Shown one piece after another: positions 16,700 to 26,370 of a stretch of DNA of 64,000 bases. The stretch spans positions 124,001 to 188,000 of the forward strand of contig JAKLPS010000020.1 of the NCBI GenBank assembly GCA_022013695.1. Reading direction: 5' to 3'. Each line of letters starts with the position of its first letter. Within the stretch, counting starts at the first letter, position 1. The translations under genes were made by a program, and so were the position numbers. The notes beneath the pieces were generated by a model, which saw only the letters and a list, made by a program, of their open reading frames with translations, was not told where the DNA came from and ran no database searches. The stretch is from Weeksellaceae bacterium. Lineage in GTDB: Bacteria > Bacteroidota > Bacteroidia > Flavobacteriales > Weeksellaceae.

Positions 16700-17377
16700 A
16701 TGAGCATCAAATCCCTTGCGGAAGACGACCGCCCAAGAGAAAAATTCCTGTTGAAAGGAAAGTCGGCAGTTTCGGATTCGGAGCTGTTGGCCATCATTAT
16801 GGGAAGCGGAAATAAGGAAGAATCTGCAGTGGAATTGGCGAGAAGGATTTTGAACTCGGTGGAAAACAATTGGCACCGACTAAGTCAATTATCAATTAAA
16901 GATTTGACAAAGTTCAAAGGCGTTGGCGAGGCCAAAGCCATTTCTATTGCCACGGCTCTGGAAATCGGGACCAGGCGATCGCAACAGGAAGTTTTGGAAC
17001 GATCACAAATCACCAGCAGCAAAGACAGTTATGAGATATTGGAAACGCATTTGTCTCATCTTTCTACCGAAGAGTTTTGGGTTATTTTCCTCAATCATCA
17101 GAACAAAGTTTTGTACAAAGCCTGTCTTTTTCGCGGCGGCATCGATAGTTCGGCAGTCGATGTGCGCGTGATTTTCAAAACCGCTTTGGAACATTTTTCT
17201 ACCAGAATTGTCGTGGCGCACAACCATCCTGCTGGCAGCCTGAAACCGAGCCAGCAAGATCTCAATTTGACTCAGAAGATCAAGGAAGCAGGACATTTGC
17301 TGAATATCGATTTGCTGGATCATCTTATTTTCACTCAAAATGGTTACTATAGTTTTAAAGACGAGGGAATATTATAA
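16700..17377 (+). CDS. radC: RadC family JAB-domain protein
   Basis: A 226-residue RadC. It has an N-terminal helix-hairpin-helix region (KDLTKFKGVGEAKAISIATALEIG, about residues 65-90) and a C-terminal JAB/MPN metalloprotease-like domain with HNHPAGSLKPSQQD (about 174-187), which supplies the metal-binding HxH...D residues. Historically called a DNA repair protein, RadC has no firmly established activity. I start at ATG 16700, giving MSIKSLAEDDRPREKFL, the normal RadC start; the longer frame overlaps the ABC gene and lacks similarity. The next gene starts immediately after the stop. Confidence 0.93.
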   Translation: MSIKSLAEDDRPREKFLLKGKSAVSDSELLAIIMGSGNKEESAVELARRILNSVENNWHRLSQLSIKDLTKFKGVGEAKAISIATALEIGTRRSQQEVLERSQITSSKDSYEILETHLSHLSTEEFWVIFLNHQNKVLYKACLFRGGIDSSAVDVRVIFKTALEHFSTRIVVAHNHPAGSLKPSQQDLNLTQKIKEAGHLLNIDLLDHLIFTQNGYYSFKDEGIL

Positions 17378-18283
17378 ATGATCAAACGCGTTAAATATCA
17401 GGATATTGACTTTAGAAAATATAATAAGTGCATAGAAAATTCTGTTCAGAAAAAATTCTACGCAGAAAGAATATTTTTGGATATTGCCAGTGGCAAAAAT
17501 TGGGAAATTCTTATTTATAAAGATTATGAGGCCGTAATGCCGATTCCTTGGGTAAAAAAATATGGAGTAAAAATGGTTCAAAATCCGAAACTTTGTCAAC
17601 AGTTAGGGGTTTTTTCCAAAACCGATTCCAAAAAAATTAACGATGCTTTTTACTGTTTCCTGGTTGAGAATTATGTCATTAGATATTACCCTTTTAATGA
17701 TATTAACGAGCTTTCGACACCGTTGAAAAAACGAAATAATTTTCTGATTTTTCCGGATCAATATGAAAATGTAAGGCAAAAATATTCTCCCAAAAGAAAA
17801 AGGAAATTACGATTAGATCAGGAAGTTTTGGATTACTCAGAAATGATTAAAAATCCTGACATATTGATCGTTGCAGATTTTATCAGAAGTACAGCTTTAG
17901 GAGCAGAATCCAAAGATTTAGAAAAATTTATAGCTCTACTTACGAGCTTTTTTCATCACCGTAAACTTGATTTTTATGCTTTCTTCTACCACCAGAAGCT
18001 GATCAATTTGATTGCCATTTACAAAGAAGATTATTCTGTGGCTTTGCTGGGAACTTATAATGATCGTAAATATCTGAAAATCAACGGATCATCTTACCTT
18101 ATTGATAAAGTGATTGCTGAAAATATCGACACCAAAATTTTTGATTTCGAAGGCAGTGAGATTCCTGCGGTAGAAGAATTTTTCCGAGGTTTCCGGCCTG
18201 AATTAAGACCCTACCAGTGCATTCAGGTTGGTAATACGGATTTAATCATAAAAATGATCAAGAAGATTTTCGTAATCAGATAG
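17378..18283 (+). CDS. GNAT-like (FemAB/BioF2-type) hypothetical protein
   Basis: A 301-residue protein whose ATG touches the radC stop codon, so the two are co-expressed. The C-terminal part FDFEGSEIPAVEEFFRGFRPELRPYQCI (about residues 258-285) has the 'FDFEGS...FRGF' pattern typical of FemAB-like acyltransferases with a GNAT fold. The N-terminal half could be a second, degenerate GNAT unit, as in that superfamily. There is no signal peptide or membrane segment. The substrate is unknown. The fold assignment is by pattern only, since no active-site residues are conserved enough to name. Confidence 0.55.
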   Translation: MIKRVKYQDIDFRKYNKCIENSVQKKFYAERIFLDIASGKNWEILIYKDYEAVMPIPWVKKYGVKMVQNPKLCQQLGVFSKTDSKKINDAFYCFLVENYVIRYYPFNDINELSTPLKKRNNFLIFPDQYENVRQKYSPKRKRKLRLDQEVLDYSEMIKNPDILIVADFIRSTALGAESKDLEKFIALLTSFFHHRKLDFYAFFYHQKLINLIAIYKEDYSVALLGTYNDRKYLKINGSSYLIDKVIAENIDTKIFDFEGSEIPAVEEFFRGFRPELRPYQCIQVGNTDLIIKMIKKIFVIR

Positions 18284-18366
18284 ATATGGATGCAAATTCC
18301 TTTTAACAATGATTAAAATATTATTTTTTCATCAAAAAGTCTTAATTTCGCAATCCGATTTCAAAT

Positions 18367-18876
18367 ATGTTTGACTCAGAATATTTGCCTTATGCCGCTG
18401 CGGTGATCATTGCTCTGCCTTTTTTGGTACTTGCAAGGAAATTTGTTTATAGATTTGTGAAGTTGAAAACGCAGGAAATCAATTTCTTGGCTACTAAAAA
18501 CAACAGCGACATCAAGCTCCAAGCTTTGGAAAGAATGACCTTGTTTCTAGAACGGCTGAAACCGTCTAATCTCGTTACAAAATTTGACAAAAACCTGCAG
18601 CCACACGAGTTTGTTTTCCTCACGGAAAAAAACATCACCGAAGAATTTGAGTACAATGCGTCTCAGCAACTCTACATTTCGAACGCATCGTGGCAAGACA
18701 TCATTACAAGCAAAAATAATATCTTGCAAAGTCTTCGCAAAACCTACGAAAATCTTAATGAGAACTCGAAATTGGAGGATTTCAAAACTGTTTTTCTAAT
18801 GGATTACCTGAATGCCGAAGATTACATATCGGACACCATAGAAAACCTCAGGAAAGAACTCAACAAAATAATATAA
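18367..18876 (+). CDS. Membrane-anchored hypothetical protein (DUF7935-like)
   Basis: A 169-residue protein with one N-terminal membrane helix (YAAAVIIALPFLVLARKFVY, about residues 9-28) and a soluble helical rest. The stretch LQALERMTLFLERLKPSNLV (about 50-69) recalls a family common and conserved in Bacteroidota next to the pyrophosphatase gene; I believe it is DUF7935 but could not check. It lies 14 bp upstream of ppa. The function is unknown. Confidence 0.65.
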   Translation: MFDSEYLPYAAAVIIALPFLVLARKFVYRFVKLKTQEINFLATKNNSDIKLQALERMTLFLERLKPSNLVTKFDKNLQPHEFVFLTEKNITEEFEYNASQQLYISNASWQDIITSKNNILQSLRKTYENLNENSKLEDFKTVFLMDYLNAEDYISDTIENLRKELNKII

Positions 18877-18890
18877 ACACCGAAAAATAA

Positions 18891-19502
18891 ATGATTCCAA
18901 ATTTTAAGGCCCATCCGTGGCACGGGATTTCAGCTGGAGACAACGCTCCAGAAGTGGTCAACGTTTTCGTAGAAATTGTTCCCTCAGACACCATCAAGTA
19001 CGAAGTTGATAAAGAAAGCGGCTATTTGAAAGTCGATCGTCCGCAGAAATTCTCCAACATTATCCCCGCAATGTACGGTTTCGTTCCAAGAACCTATTGC
19101 GAAGTAGAAGTCAAAAATTTAGCGGTGGCCACTGGCGCAACCGGCGTTACAGAAGGCGATCACGACCCTCTGGACATCTGCGTTCTCAGCTCGCACAACT
19201 TCGCCTCAGGAAACATTCTGTTGCAAGCGATTCCCATCGGCGGGTTCCAAATGATCGACAAAGGCGAGGCCGATGACAAGATTATCGCAGTGTTGGTAGA
19301 AGATCAGGTTTATGGTCACATCAGAGACATATCTGAGTTGCCAACCGCCGAAGTAAACCGTCTATTGCACTATTTCTTAAGCTACAAAAACCTGCCAACA
19401 GAGCCTGCAAAGGTAAAAATCGATTTGATTTATGGCGCAGATCAAGCAAAAAAGGTCATCTTGGCATCGCAAAAAGACTACGCCGATAATTTTGTAAGAT
19501 AA
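18891..19502 (+). CDS. ppa: Inorganic pyrophosphatase (family I)
   Basis: A 203-residue soluble Mg2+-dependent enzyme that hydrolyses PPi to phosphate and so pulls biosynthetic reactions forward. The metal-site signature GDHDPLDICVL (about residues 88-98) and DKGEADDKIIAVLVED (about 123-138) are both intact, matching the family I pattern D-x-D-P-x-D and D-x-K. Length is slightly above the E. coli enzyme (176). It follows the small membrane protein by 14 bp and ends in a terminator (19523-19549). Confidence 0.95.
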   Translation: MIPNFKAHPWHGISAGDNAPEVVNVFVEIVPSDTIKYEVDKESGYLKVDRPQKFSNIIPAMYGFVPRTYCEVEVKNLAVATGATGVTEGDHDPLDICVLSSHNFASGNILLQAIPIGGFQMIDKGEADDKIIAVLVEDQVYGHIRDISELPTAEVNRLLHYFLSYKNLPTEPAKVKIDLIYGADQAKKVILASQKDYADNFVR

Positions 19503-19522
19503 ATTACTGATTACAAATACAG

Positions 19523-19549
19523 ATGCCATCTTTCTAAGGTGGCATTTTT
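19523..19549 (+). terminator. Terminator after ppa
   Basis: The stem ATGCCATC (19523-19530) pairs with GGTGGCAT (19538-19545), with one G-T pair, followed by a run of T. It lies 20 bp after the ppa stop codon. Confidence 0.72.
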
Positions 19550-19562
19550 AGTTGATTTCATT

Positions 19563-19645
19563 GGGGCGCCTATTTCCGTCCTCCGTTCCCGCTATCCGCC
19601 TCCGGCGGATGAGCTCCACTCAGGCCGGGGCGCGCTTCGCTACGA
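19563..19645 (-). repeat. GC-rich dispersed intergenic repeat, copy 1 (GCGGATAGC family)
   Basis: A GC-rich block between the convergent ppa and mgtE genes. On the minus strand it contains GCGGATAGCGGGA (plus 19587-19599), identical to the core at 37982-37994, and has an internal hairpin CCGCC/GGCGG around 19597-19609. It codes for nothing convincing. It belongs to a family of short intergenic elements that I recall as abundant in Chryseobacterium-like genomes. Confidence 0.6.
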
Positions 19646-19673
19646 TGGAAGATTTCTCATTAATTCAGCAAGA

Positions 19674-20972
19674 TTAGAGAAGTTTGCCGGTGAGAAAAAG
19701 TCCTGCAACAGAGAAATAAATGATCAAGCCAGTAACGTCCACAAGCGTTGCCACAAAAGGCGCAGAAGAAGTTGCAGGATCCAGTTTCAATTTCTTAAGA
19801 ACAAATGGCACCATCGATCCGGAAATAGTACCCCAAAGTACGATCAGCATTAGAGAAAATGCGATACTGAGTCCTACATAAACCCAATGTTCACCGTAAT
19901 TGAAAAGCCCAATCTTTTGCCAAAATGCAATGCGCATAAAGCCGATAATTCCCAGAATACTGCCCAGAAAAATTCCAGTGAAAATTTCCTTTTTCATCAC
20001 ATACCACCAATCTTTCAAACCAATTTCCTGCAGCGCCATTGCTCGGATGATCAGCGTTGCGGCCTGCGAACCCGTGTTGCCACCGCTCGAAATAATCAGC
20101 GGAACAAAAAGGGCGAGCACAACCGCTTTCTGAATCTCCTCTTCAAAATATCCCATCGCAGAAGCCGTCAACATTTCGGAAAGGAAAAGAACAATCAACC
20201 AGAATCCCCTTTTTTTGACCATTTCGAAGATAGAAGTCTGTGTATAAGGCATATCCAAGGCGTCCAAACCTCCGAATTTCTGAATATCTTCTGTGTTTTG
20301 CTGCTCGATTTGATCCAAAATATCGTCAATCGTTACTATCCCAACCAAGACACCATTTTCCGTGATAATTGGCAAGGCACTTCTGTCATATTTTTCAAAA
20401 TACGGCACCGCATCTTCCTTGGAAGTGGTTGTGGTAATGGCTACAAAATGGTGGTCACACAGTTCGGATATCTGTTGATCCTCGTCGGCTAGTAGAAGAG
20501 AGCCAATCGTAATGTCATCAATCAGAATATTTTTCTCATCTACAACATAAAGGAAATTGAGCGTTTCCACTTTTTTTCCGACTTTTTTGATTTGTTGCAG
20601 GCAGCGTTTGACGGTCCATTCTTTGCGGATTTGCACGTAGTAGGGCGTCATCAAACGGGCAATAGAATCTGCCTCATAGCCCAAGAGTTTCAGAGCAACG
20701 CGTCTTTCCTGAGGATTTAGCAGGTTGATGGAAGATTTGATCAGTTCATCGGGAAAATCTTCGAAAAGTTGGGTTCGGTCATCGGGAGACATCTCGTTCA
20801 GGATGTCGGAAACCTCGTGGCTCGCAATGCTTCGGATCGTTTCTTCCTGGAAATCAGGATCTAAATGCGAAAAAACCTCTGCTTTTTCAGATTTTGGGAG
20901 TTTGAGAAATTCCAACAATCGTTCTTTCACTGGCAATTTGCTCAGCGATTCTGCGACGTCGGCGGGATTCAA
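19674..20972 (-). CDS. mgtE: Magnesium transporter MgtE
   Basis: A 432-residue Mg2+ channel/transporter. It has an N-terminal helical Mg-sensing domain (to about residue 105), then two CBS domains (about 110-225, the second with [22 protein letters not shown]). The C-terminal pore domain has five membrane helices and the conserved [21 protein letters not shown] (about 290-310). The first good start is TTG 20970-20972 ([14 protein letters not shown]). The frame stays open only nine codons further upstream, without an ATG, so this start is likely but not certain. No M-box leader is evident in the ~100 bp upstream. Confidence 0.93.
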   Translation of the reverse strand: MNPADVAESLSKLPVKERLLEFLKLPKSEKAEVFSHLDPDFQEETIRSIASHEVSDILNEMSPDDRTQLFEDFPDELIKSSINLLNPQERRVALKLLGYEADSIARLMTPYYVQIRKEWTVKRCLQQIKKVGKKVETLNFLYVVDEKNILIDDITIGSLLLADEDQQISELCDHHFVAITTTTSKEDAVPYFEKYDRSALPIITENGVLVGIVTIDDILDQIEQQNTEDIQKFGGLDALDMPYTQTSIFEMVKKRGFWLIVLFLSEMLTASAMGYFEEEIQKAVVLALFVPLIISSGGNTGSQAATLIIRAMALQEIGLKDWWYVMKKEIFTGIFLGSILGIIGFMRIAFWQKIGLFNYGEHWVYVGLSIAFSLMLIVLWGTISGSMVPFVLKKLKLDPATSSAPFVATLVDVTGLIIYFSVAGLFLTGKLL

Positions 20973-21094
20973 TATGATTTCCGAATTCTCGATTGTTTAG
21001 AAATTTGCCTTGCAAAAGTATTAAAATCTGAAAGAATTCCTTTAGAATTAGATTAATATAATGTGAAATAAAAGTGGAACAGAGAAAGATCTAA

Positions 21095-21649
21095 TTATTT
21101 CCTCAACTCCTTATTCATCTTTCGAATTGCGCCTTTGGTTCCGATGATTACAGAATTTTTTGCAGAACCGAGCAATCTGCCGTTACCCTTGTATGTGTCG
21201 TAGGAAGTTTCCAAAATAAAATTTCCCCTCGAGTCATAGAGCTTCATGCTCACAATCACTTGATTGGAAAAAACATAAGATCCCAATCCAACTTTGAAAT
21301 ACTTGACTTTTGGGATCACGGCCACATCGGCATCGTTGTTTTTACAAATTTCTGTAACCATTTTCACGTCGACGCTGTCGAAAGAAATCGGCGTATCGAC
21401 CTGCAGATATTGCACGTTGCCCAAAGATTTCATCTTGTCGGATGTGGCACTGTAAAATGCAGTATAGGTGGGTTCTTTGATTTCTTCGATGTCTGGAAAA
21501 ATTTCTGGACTAAAGAATAATACCGTTTTAATTTTAGAAATTTTGATGTTCTTATTTTTATACACGAGAGAATCTCCAAAATTTGCACACGAAACAAGGA
21601 GCACTGAGGCACAGAAAGTTAGGAAAACAGAGGAAAGAGATATTTTCAT
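21095..21649 (-). CDS. Hypothetical lipoprotein
   Basis: A 184-residue protein with a lipoprotein signal (hydrophobic SSVFLTFCASVLLVSC, cysteine about residue 21) and a soluble rest. The C-terminal part YDSRGNFILETSYDTYKGNG and GAIRKMNKELRK resembles small Bacteroidota lipoproteins that bind or process envelope components, but I recognise no family. I start at ATG 21647-21649, because the frame's four extra upstream residues would precede the signal peptide. It is a single gene, divergent from polA. Confidence 0.7.
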   Translation of the reverse strand: MKISLSSVFLTFCASVLLVSCANFGDSLVYKNKNIKISKIKTVLFFSPEIFPDIEEIKEPTYTAFYSATSDKMKSLGNVQYLQVDTPISFDSVDVKMVTEICKNNDADVAVIPKVKYFKVGLGSYVFSNQVIVSMKLYDSRGNFILETSYDTYKGNGRLLGSAKNSVIIGTKGAIRKMNKELRK

Positions 21650-21749
21650 TTGCTGCCACAAAATTACAATCTAATTTCAAATTACCCTCACAATTTTAAG
21701 ATTTTTTTAACAAAATCCAATCATTCTATTTCCATAGGTTGCAATCTTT

Positions 21750-21757
21750 TATCTTTG
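21750..21757 (+). promoter_or_regulatory. -7 promoter box of polA
   Basis: TATCTTTG fits TAnnTTTG and lies 22 bp before the polA ATG at 21780. Confidence 0.5.
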
Positions 21758-21779
21758 CAAAATTCTTACTTTTGTTTTT

Positions 21780-24614
21780 ATGACTTCAACCGACAAAAGA
21801 TTATATCTCATCGATGCCTATGCCATGATTTTTCGCGGCTATTTTGCCTTCATCAAAAATCCCAGAATCACCACCAAAGGCGTCAATACCTCTGCAATCT
21901 TCGGATTTACAAACTCCTTGATTGAATTGATAAAAAGAGATCGTCCCACGCACTTAGCTGTCGTCTTCGACGTGGGCAGAACCAACGTTCGCCACGATGA
22001 TTATGCAGAATACAAAGCCAACCGCTTGGAAACTCCCGAACCCATTTTGCTCGCCAAACCCTTTATCCATGATATTTTAAAAGCAATGCACATTCCCATT
22101 TTAGGAGTCGAGGGCTACGAGGCAGATGACGTCATCGGGACGATTGCATGCAAAGCCGAAAAACAAGGTTATGACGTCTTTATGGTAACGCCCGACAAGG
22201 ATTTTGCGCAGCTGGTAACGGATAAAATTAAAATTTATAAGCCCGGACTGAAAGGTGGCGACATCGAAATCCTCGGCGTGGAAGAAGTCAAATCAAAATA
22301 CGAAATCAGTGACCCGAAACAGATCATCGATTATCTCGGAATGATGGGCGATGCCGTTGATAATATCCCCGGGTTGGACGGTGTGGGAGACAAAACCGCA
22401 CGAAAATTCATTCAAGAATTTGGGTCGATGGAAAATCTGCTCGCCAATACCCACAAACTGCAAGGAAAAATGAAGGAAAAAGTGGAAGCCAGCGCAGAAC
22501 GTGGAATTTTGTCTAAGAAATTGGCGACTATTATTTGCGATGCACCCATCGAATTTATCGAAGAGCAATATGATCTGGATATGCCTGATTTTGAAAAAGT
22601 TAAAGAAATTTTCGATGAATTAGAATTTCGCAGATTGTACGAAAATCTCTACCGAGCCTTTGCCAACAAAGAATATGTGGAGGAATTGATGGAAGTCGAA
22701 AATCCTACCGATGGAAAAGTTGAAACTTCCAGCTCTCCGAATAAAAACGGAATGATGGATATGTTTGCCAGTTTCGAACAATTGGAACAAGCCACGACCA
22801 CCAAATCGAACATCGAAGGCAATGACCATCTTTATCAATACATCGATAATCCAAAAGCTCAAAGAATTCTTTTGGCAAATCTTCTGAAACAAAAAGCAGT
22901 CAGTTTCGATACCGAGACGACTTCACTCAACGAGTTGGAAGCCGAACTTATCGGAATGAGTTTCTCTTACAAAAAAGGTTTAGCTTACTACATCCCAATC
23001 TCTGAAAATCAAGAAGATGCACAAAAAACTATCGAACTTTTTCGTCCGTTTTTTGAGGACGAAAATGTTCTAAAAATTGCCCATAATCTGAAATACGATT
23101 ATAAAGTTTTGCAAAATTATAATATTGAGGTCCGGGGGAAAATCTTTGATACGATGATTGCGCATTATCTTCTGAATCCCGATGGGCGGCACGGGATGGA
23201 TTATCTCGCCGAAATGTACCTCGATTACAAACCGGTTTCCATAGAATCGCTTATCGGAAAAAAAGGAAAAAATCAGCTGACGCTTCGGGAAGTGGATCTC
23301 GAAACGCAAACCGCTTATGCAGCTGAAGATGCGGATGTTACCTTTCAGTTATACGAATTATTTGCGCCCCAATTAATTAAAGAAAATCTGGAAGAATTGT
23401 TTTATAAAGTTGAAATGCCGTTGATGAAAGTGCTTGCCAAAATGGAATTGACGGGCGTGAAACTAGACAGCAATTGGCTGGCGCAGGAAAGTATTGATCT
23501 CGAAAATGATTTACGAGTTTTGGAAACGAAGATTTTTGAATTGTCCGGAGAAAACTTCAATATGAATTCACCAAAGCAATTGGGTGAAATTCTTTTCGAT
23601 AAAATGCAGCTGGACCCGAAAGCAAAAAAGACCAAAACCGGACAATATGCTACTTCGGAAGATGTGCTTCAAAAATTATCTTCAAAGCACGAAATCATTG
23701 CTTCGATTCTGGAATACAGAACTTTACAAAAATTAAAATCGACTTACGTTGATGCTTTACCGGGCCAAATCGATAAAAAAGATGGCCGCGTTCATACCAC
23801 TTTTGCACAAACCGTGGCTGCAACCGGCCGCTTGGCAAGCCTGAATCCAAACCTACAGAATATTCCGATCCGAACTTTGAGAGGTCAGCAAATTCGGGGT
23901 GCGTTTGTCTCCGATCGAGGAAAAAAGATCATTTCTGCCGATTATTCTCAAATAGAATTAAGATTAATTGCCGAAATTTCCGGCGAGCAAAATATGATTG
24001 CCGCTTTCCAAAATGGAGAAGATATTCACGCTTCCACCGCCGCAAAATTATTTGATGTTGCCTTGGAAGAAGTGACAAAAACCCAAAGAAGTCAGGCAAA
24101 AACGGTTAATTTTGGAATTATTTATGGACAAGGTGCCTTTGGATTGGCCGATCAAACTGGGCTTTCCCGATCCGAAGCGAAGAAAATGATCGATGCCTAT
24201 TTTGAATCTTATCCCAGACTGAAAGAATATATGAATGAGCAAATCGAAAAAGCCAGAAAACTGGGTTATGTAGAGACAATTTTAGGAAGAAAGCGACATC
24301 TAAAAGATATTAATTCCACCAATTTTGTCGTGAAAGGTCACGCCGAAAGGAATGCCGTAAACGCGCCAATCCAAGGCAGTGCAGCCGACATCATTAAACT
24401 AGCCATGATTAAAATAGACGAAGAATTGGAAACTCAAAACCTAGAAACCAAAATGCTTCTGCAGGTTCACGATGAGTTACTTTTCGAAGCGCCGATGGAT
24501 GAAGTGGATGTGGCAATATCATTAATTAAAAAGGAAATGGAATCTGCTTTTGTGACAACGGTCCCGCTGTTGGTGGAAGTTGGTGTTGGGAATAACTGGC
24601 TGGAAGCGCATTAG
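21780..24614 (+). CDS. polA: DNA polymerase I
   Basis: A 944-residue repair and Okazaki-fragment polymerase. N-terminus (1-295): 5' nuclease, with LIDAYAMIFRGYFA, GVEGYEADDVIGTIA and DNIPGLDGVGDKTA. Middle (about 340-530): 3'-5' exonuclease, with the catalytic DTET motif (SFDTETTSL) and KYDYKVL intact, so proofreading is expected. C-terminus: polymerase motif A DYSQIELR (from residue 721), motif B RSQAKTVNFGIIYG, and motif C QVHDELLFE near residue 896. All catalytic aspartates are present. It is a single gene with its own promoter box. Confidence 0.97.
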   Translation: MTSTDKRLYLIDAYAMIFRGYFAFIKNPRITTKGVNTSAIFGFTNSLIELIKRDRPTHLAVVFDVGRTNVRHDDYAEYKANRLETPEPILLAKPFIHDILKAMHIPILGVEGYEADDVIGTIACKAEKQGYDVFMVTPDKDFAQLVTDKIKIYKPGLKGGDIEILGVEEVKSKYEISDPKQIIDYLGMMGDAVDNIPGLDGVGDKTARKFIQEFGSMENLLANTHKLQGKMKEKVEASAERGILSKKLATIICDAPIEFIEEQYDLDMPDFEKVKEIFDELEFRRLYENLYRAFANKEYVEELMEVENPTDGKVETSSSPNKNGMMDMFASFEQLEQATTTKSNIEGNDHLYQYIDNPKAQRILLANLLKQKAVSFDTETTSLNELEAELIGMSFSYKKGLAYYIPISENQEDAQKTIELFRPFFEDENVLKIAHNLKYDYKVLQNYNIEVRGKIFDTMIAHYLLNPDGRHGMDYLAEMYLDYKPVSIESLIGKKGKNQLTLREVDLETQTAYAAEDADVTFQLYELFAPQLIKENLEELFYKVEMPLMKVLAKMELTGVKLDSNWLAQESIDLENDLRVLETKIFELSGENFNMNSPKQLGEILFDKMQLDPKAKKTKTGQYATSEDVLQKLSSKHEIIASILEYRTLQKLKSTYVDALPGQIDKKDGRVHTTFAQTVAATGRLASLNPNLQNIPIRTLRGQQIRGAFVSDRGKKIISADYSQIELRLIAEISGEQNMIAAFQNGEDIHASTAAKLFDVALEEVTKTQRSQAKTVNFGIIYGQGAFGLADQTGLSRSEAKKMIDAYFESYPRLKEYMNEQIEKARKLGYVETILGRKRHLKDINSTNFVVKGHAERNAVNAPIQGSAADIIKLAMIKIDEELETQNLETKMLLQVHDELLFEAPMDEVDVAISLIKKEMESAFVTTVPLLVEVGVGNNWLEAH

Positions 24615-24672
24615 AAATTGAATTAATCTTGCTATAAAAATGTTCAATTTAAAGCCTTAAAATTTTATAGTT

Positions 24673-26370
24673 ATGACAAAATTGTTACTTAATATTTTGA
24701 TTTTATTTGGCGTTTCTGTTTATGCTCAAAATGAGAAAAAAAGACCCAATATAATTTGGATTACATGTGAAGATATTTCACCATATATCACCAGTTTTGG
24801 GAATGATCTCATAAAAACGCCTAATATTGATAAGCTGGCAAAAGATGGTATAAAATATAATTTTACATATACTGTAGCTGGTGTTTGCGCTCCGAGCCGT
24901 TCTGGCATCATTACCGGAATGTATCCCACATCTATTGGAACACAGCACATGAGAACCGAAGCTATGGATTCAAAGTTCCGTCCCGAAGGGGTTCCCAATT
25001 ATTCTGCGGTTTTGCCCGAATACGTAAAAGCTTTTCCAGAATATCTTCGAAAGGAAGGATATTACACGAGCAACAATCAAAAAGAAGATTATCAATTTCA
25101 TACCCCGGTAACCGTCTGGGATGAGAGTAGTCCTGCAGCAGATTATAAAAACAGAAAAAAAGATCAGCCTTTTTTCAGCGTTTTCAATCTTTTTGTAACC
25201 CATGAATCTCTCTTAATGAAATATCCCGATACCCTTACAGTAGATCTAAATAAAATAAAAATTCCGGAATATTATGAAGATACACCGACTGTAAGAAAGG
25301 ATATGGCCAATCTTTTTACCCGTATTGAAACCATGGATAAGCAAGTTGGATCTATTATTAAAAGGTTGAAGGAAGAAGGTCTATATGAAAATACATACAT
25401 CTTCTTCTTCAGTGATCATGGCGGGAATCTCCCTTGGATGAAGAGAGAAATCCTTGAAAGAGGAACTCATATTCCTTTTGTGGTAAAACTTCCTAAAGAA
25501 CAGCTTTCCGGAACTGAAATCAATAATTTGATAAGTTCAATTGATTTTGCACCAACTGTCCTTTCGATAGCAGGTATCAGACCTCCGAAATATTTTCAAG
25601 GTCAAGCTTTTTTAGGCAATTATTCTGAAAATGCAAAAAGAAAATATGTATATGCAGGGAGAGATAGAATGGACGACAAGTACGACAGAGTGAGAGCCGT
25701 CAGAGATGCTCAGTACAGATATATCTTCAACTATATGCCGTATCTATCTAAATATCAGGATTTAGAATACAGAAAAGGAATTCCTATGATGGCGGAAATC
25801 TTACAAAAGAAAGAAGAAAAGAAGATTACGAATCCAAATCTATTAGATTGGTTTAAACCGACAAAGCCTATTGAGGAACTATATGATGTCATCAATGACC
25901 CAGATGAAGTACACAACTTGGCTTCTAACCGTTACTATTCTAAAAAATTGAAAGAATTAAGAAAAGCTTTCAGAAAATGGGGAAAAAAAATAGGAGATAT
26001 GTCTTCGACAAATGAAAAAGAAATGGTCATTGAAAAATGGTGGAATGGGAAAGCGTCCGCTCCCGTTACAGCAAAACCGAAAATCATCGTAAAAAATCAA
26101 AACATCACTTTGGAATGTGCGACTAAAGGTGCCTCCATCGGATATAAAATTCTGAAATCCGGCGAAACTGGAAAAATAGAAAGAGTAGTGAAAAGTTATG
26201 ATTATGGTGTCCTTTTTGGTTCAACAAAAAATGGGAAAAACATTAAAGTTAGTTCTCCGTGGAATATTTATCAAGGAGAAATTATTAAATTGAATAAAGG
26301 TGAAAAACTTGTTGTAAATGCAATGAGAATTGGTTATGAACCTTCAGAAACCAGCTATGAAAATAATTAA
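24673..26370 (+). CDS. Exported sulfatase (formylglycine-dependent)
   Basis: A 565-residue S1-type sulfatase with a signal peptide (cleavage after VYAQ, about residue 19). The metal site RPNIIWITCEDIS and the modification motif C72-A-P-S-R76 are intact, so C72 should become formylglycine. FFFSDHGGNLPWMKRE supplies the second metal/sulfate contact. After the catalytic domain, residues ~455-565 look like a chitobiase/hexosaminidase-type C-terminal beta-domain (ITLECATKGASIGYKIL). The GTQHMRT context recalls N-sulfoglucosamine sulfohydrolase-like enzymes, but the substrate is not determinable. It overlaps the FGE gene by 14 bp, which encodes its activator. Confidence 0.9.
   Translation: MTKLLLNILILFGVSVYAQNEKKRPNIIWITCEDISPYITSFGNDLIKTPNIDKLAKDGIKYNFTYTVAGVCAPSRSGIITGMYPTSIGTQHMRTEAMDSKFRPEGVPNYSAVLPEYVKAFPEYLRKEGYYTSNNQKEDYQFHTPVTVWDESSPAADYKNRKKDQPFFSVFNLFVTHESLLMKYPDTLTVDLNKIKIPEYYEDTPTVRKDMANLFTRIETMDKQVGSIIKRLKEEGLYENTYIFFFSDHGGNLPWMKREILERGTHIPFVVKLPKEQLSGTEINNLISSIDFAPTVLSIAGIRPPKYFQGQAFLGNYSENAKRKYVYAGRDRMDDKYDRVRAVRDAQYRYIFNYMPYLSKYQDLEYRKGIPMMAEILQKKEEKKITNPNLLDWFKPTKPIEELYDVINDPDEVHNLASNRYYSKKLKELRKAFRKWGKKIGDMSSTNEKEMVIEKWWNGKASAPVTAKPKIIVKNQNITLECATKGASIGYKILKSGETGKIERVVKSYDYGVLFGSTKNGKNIKVSSPWNIYQGEIIKLNKGEKLVVNAMRIGYEPSETSYENN

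Noticed and set aside
21001-21094. Mg2+ riboswitch upstream of mgtE
   Set aside because: The gap is under 125 bp and AT-rich, with no multi-helix fold apparent.
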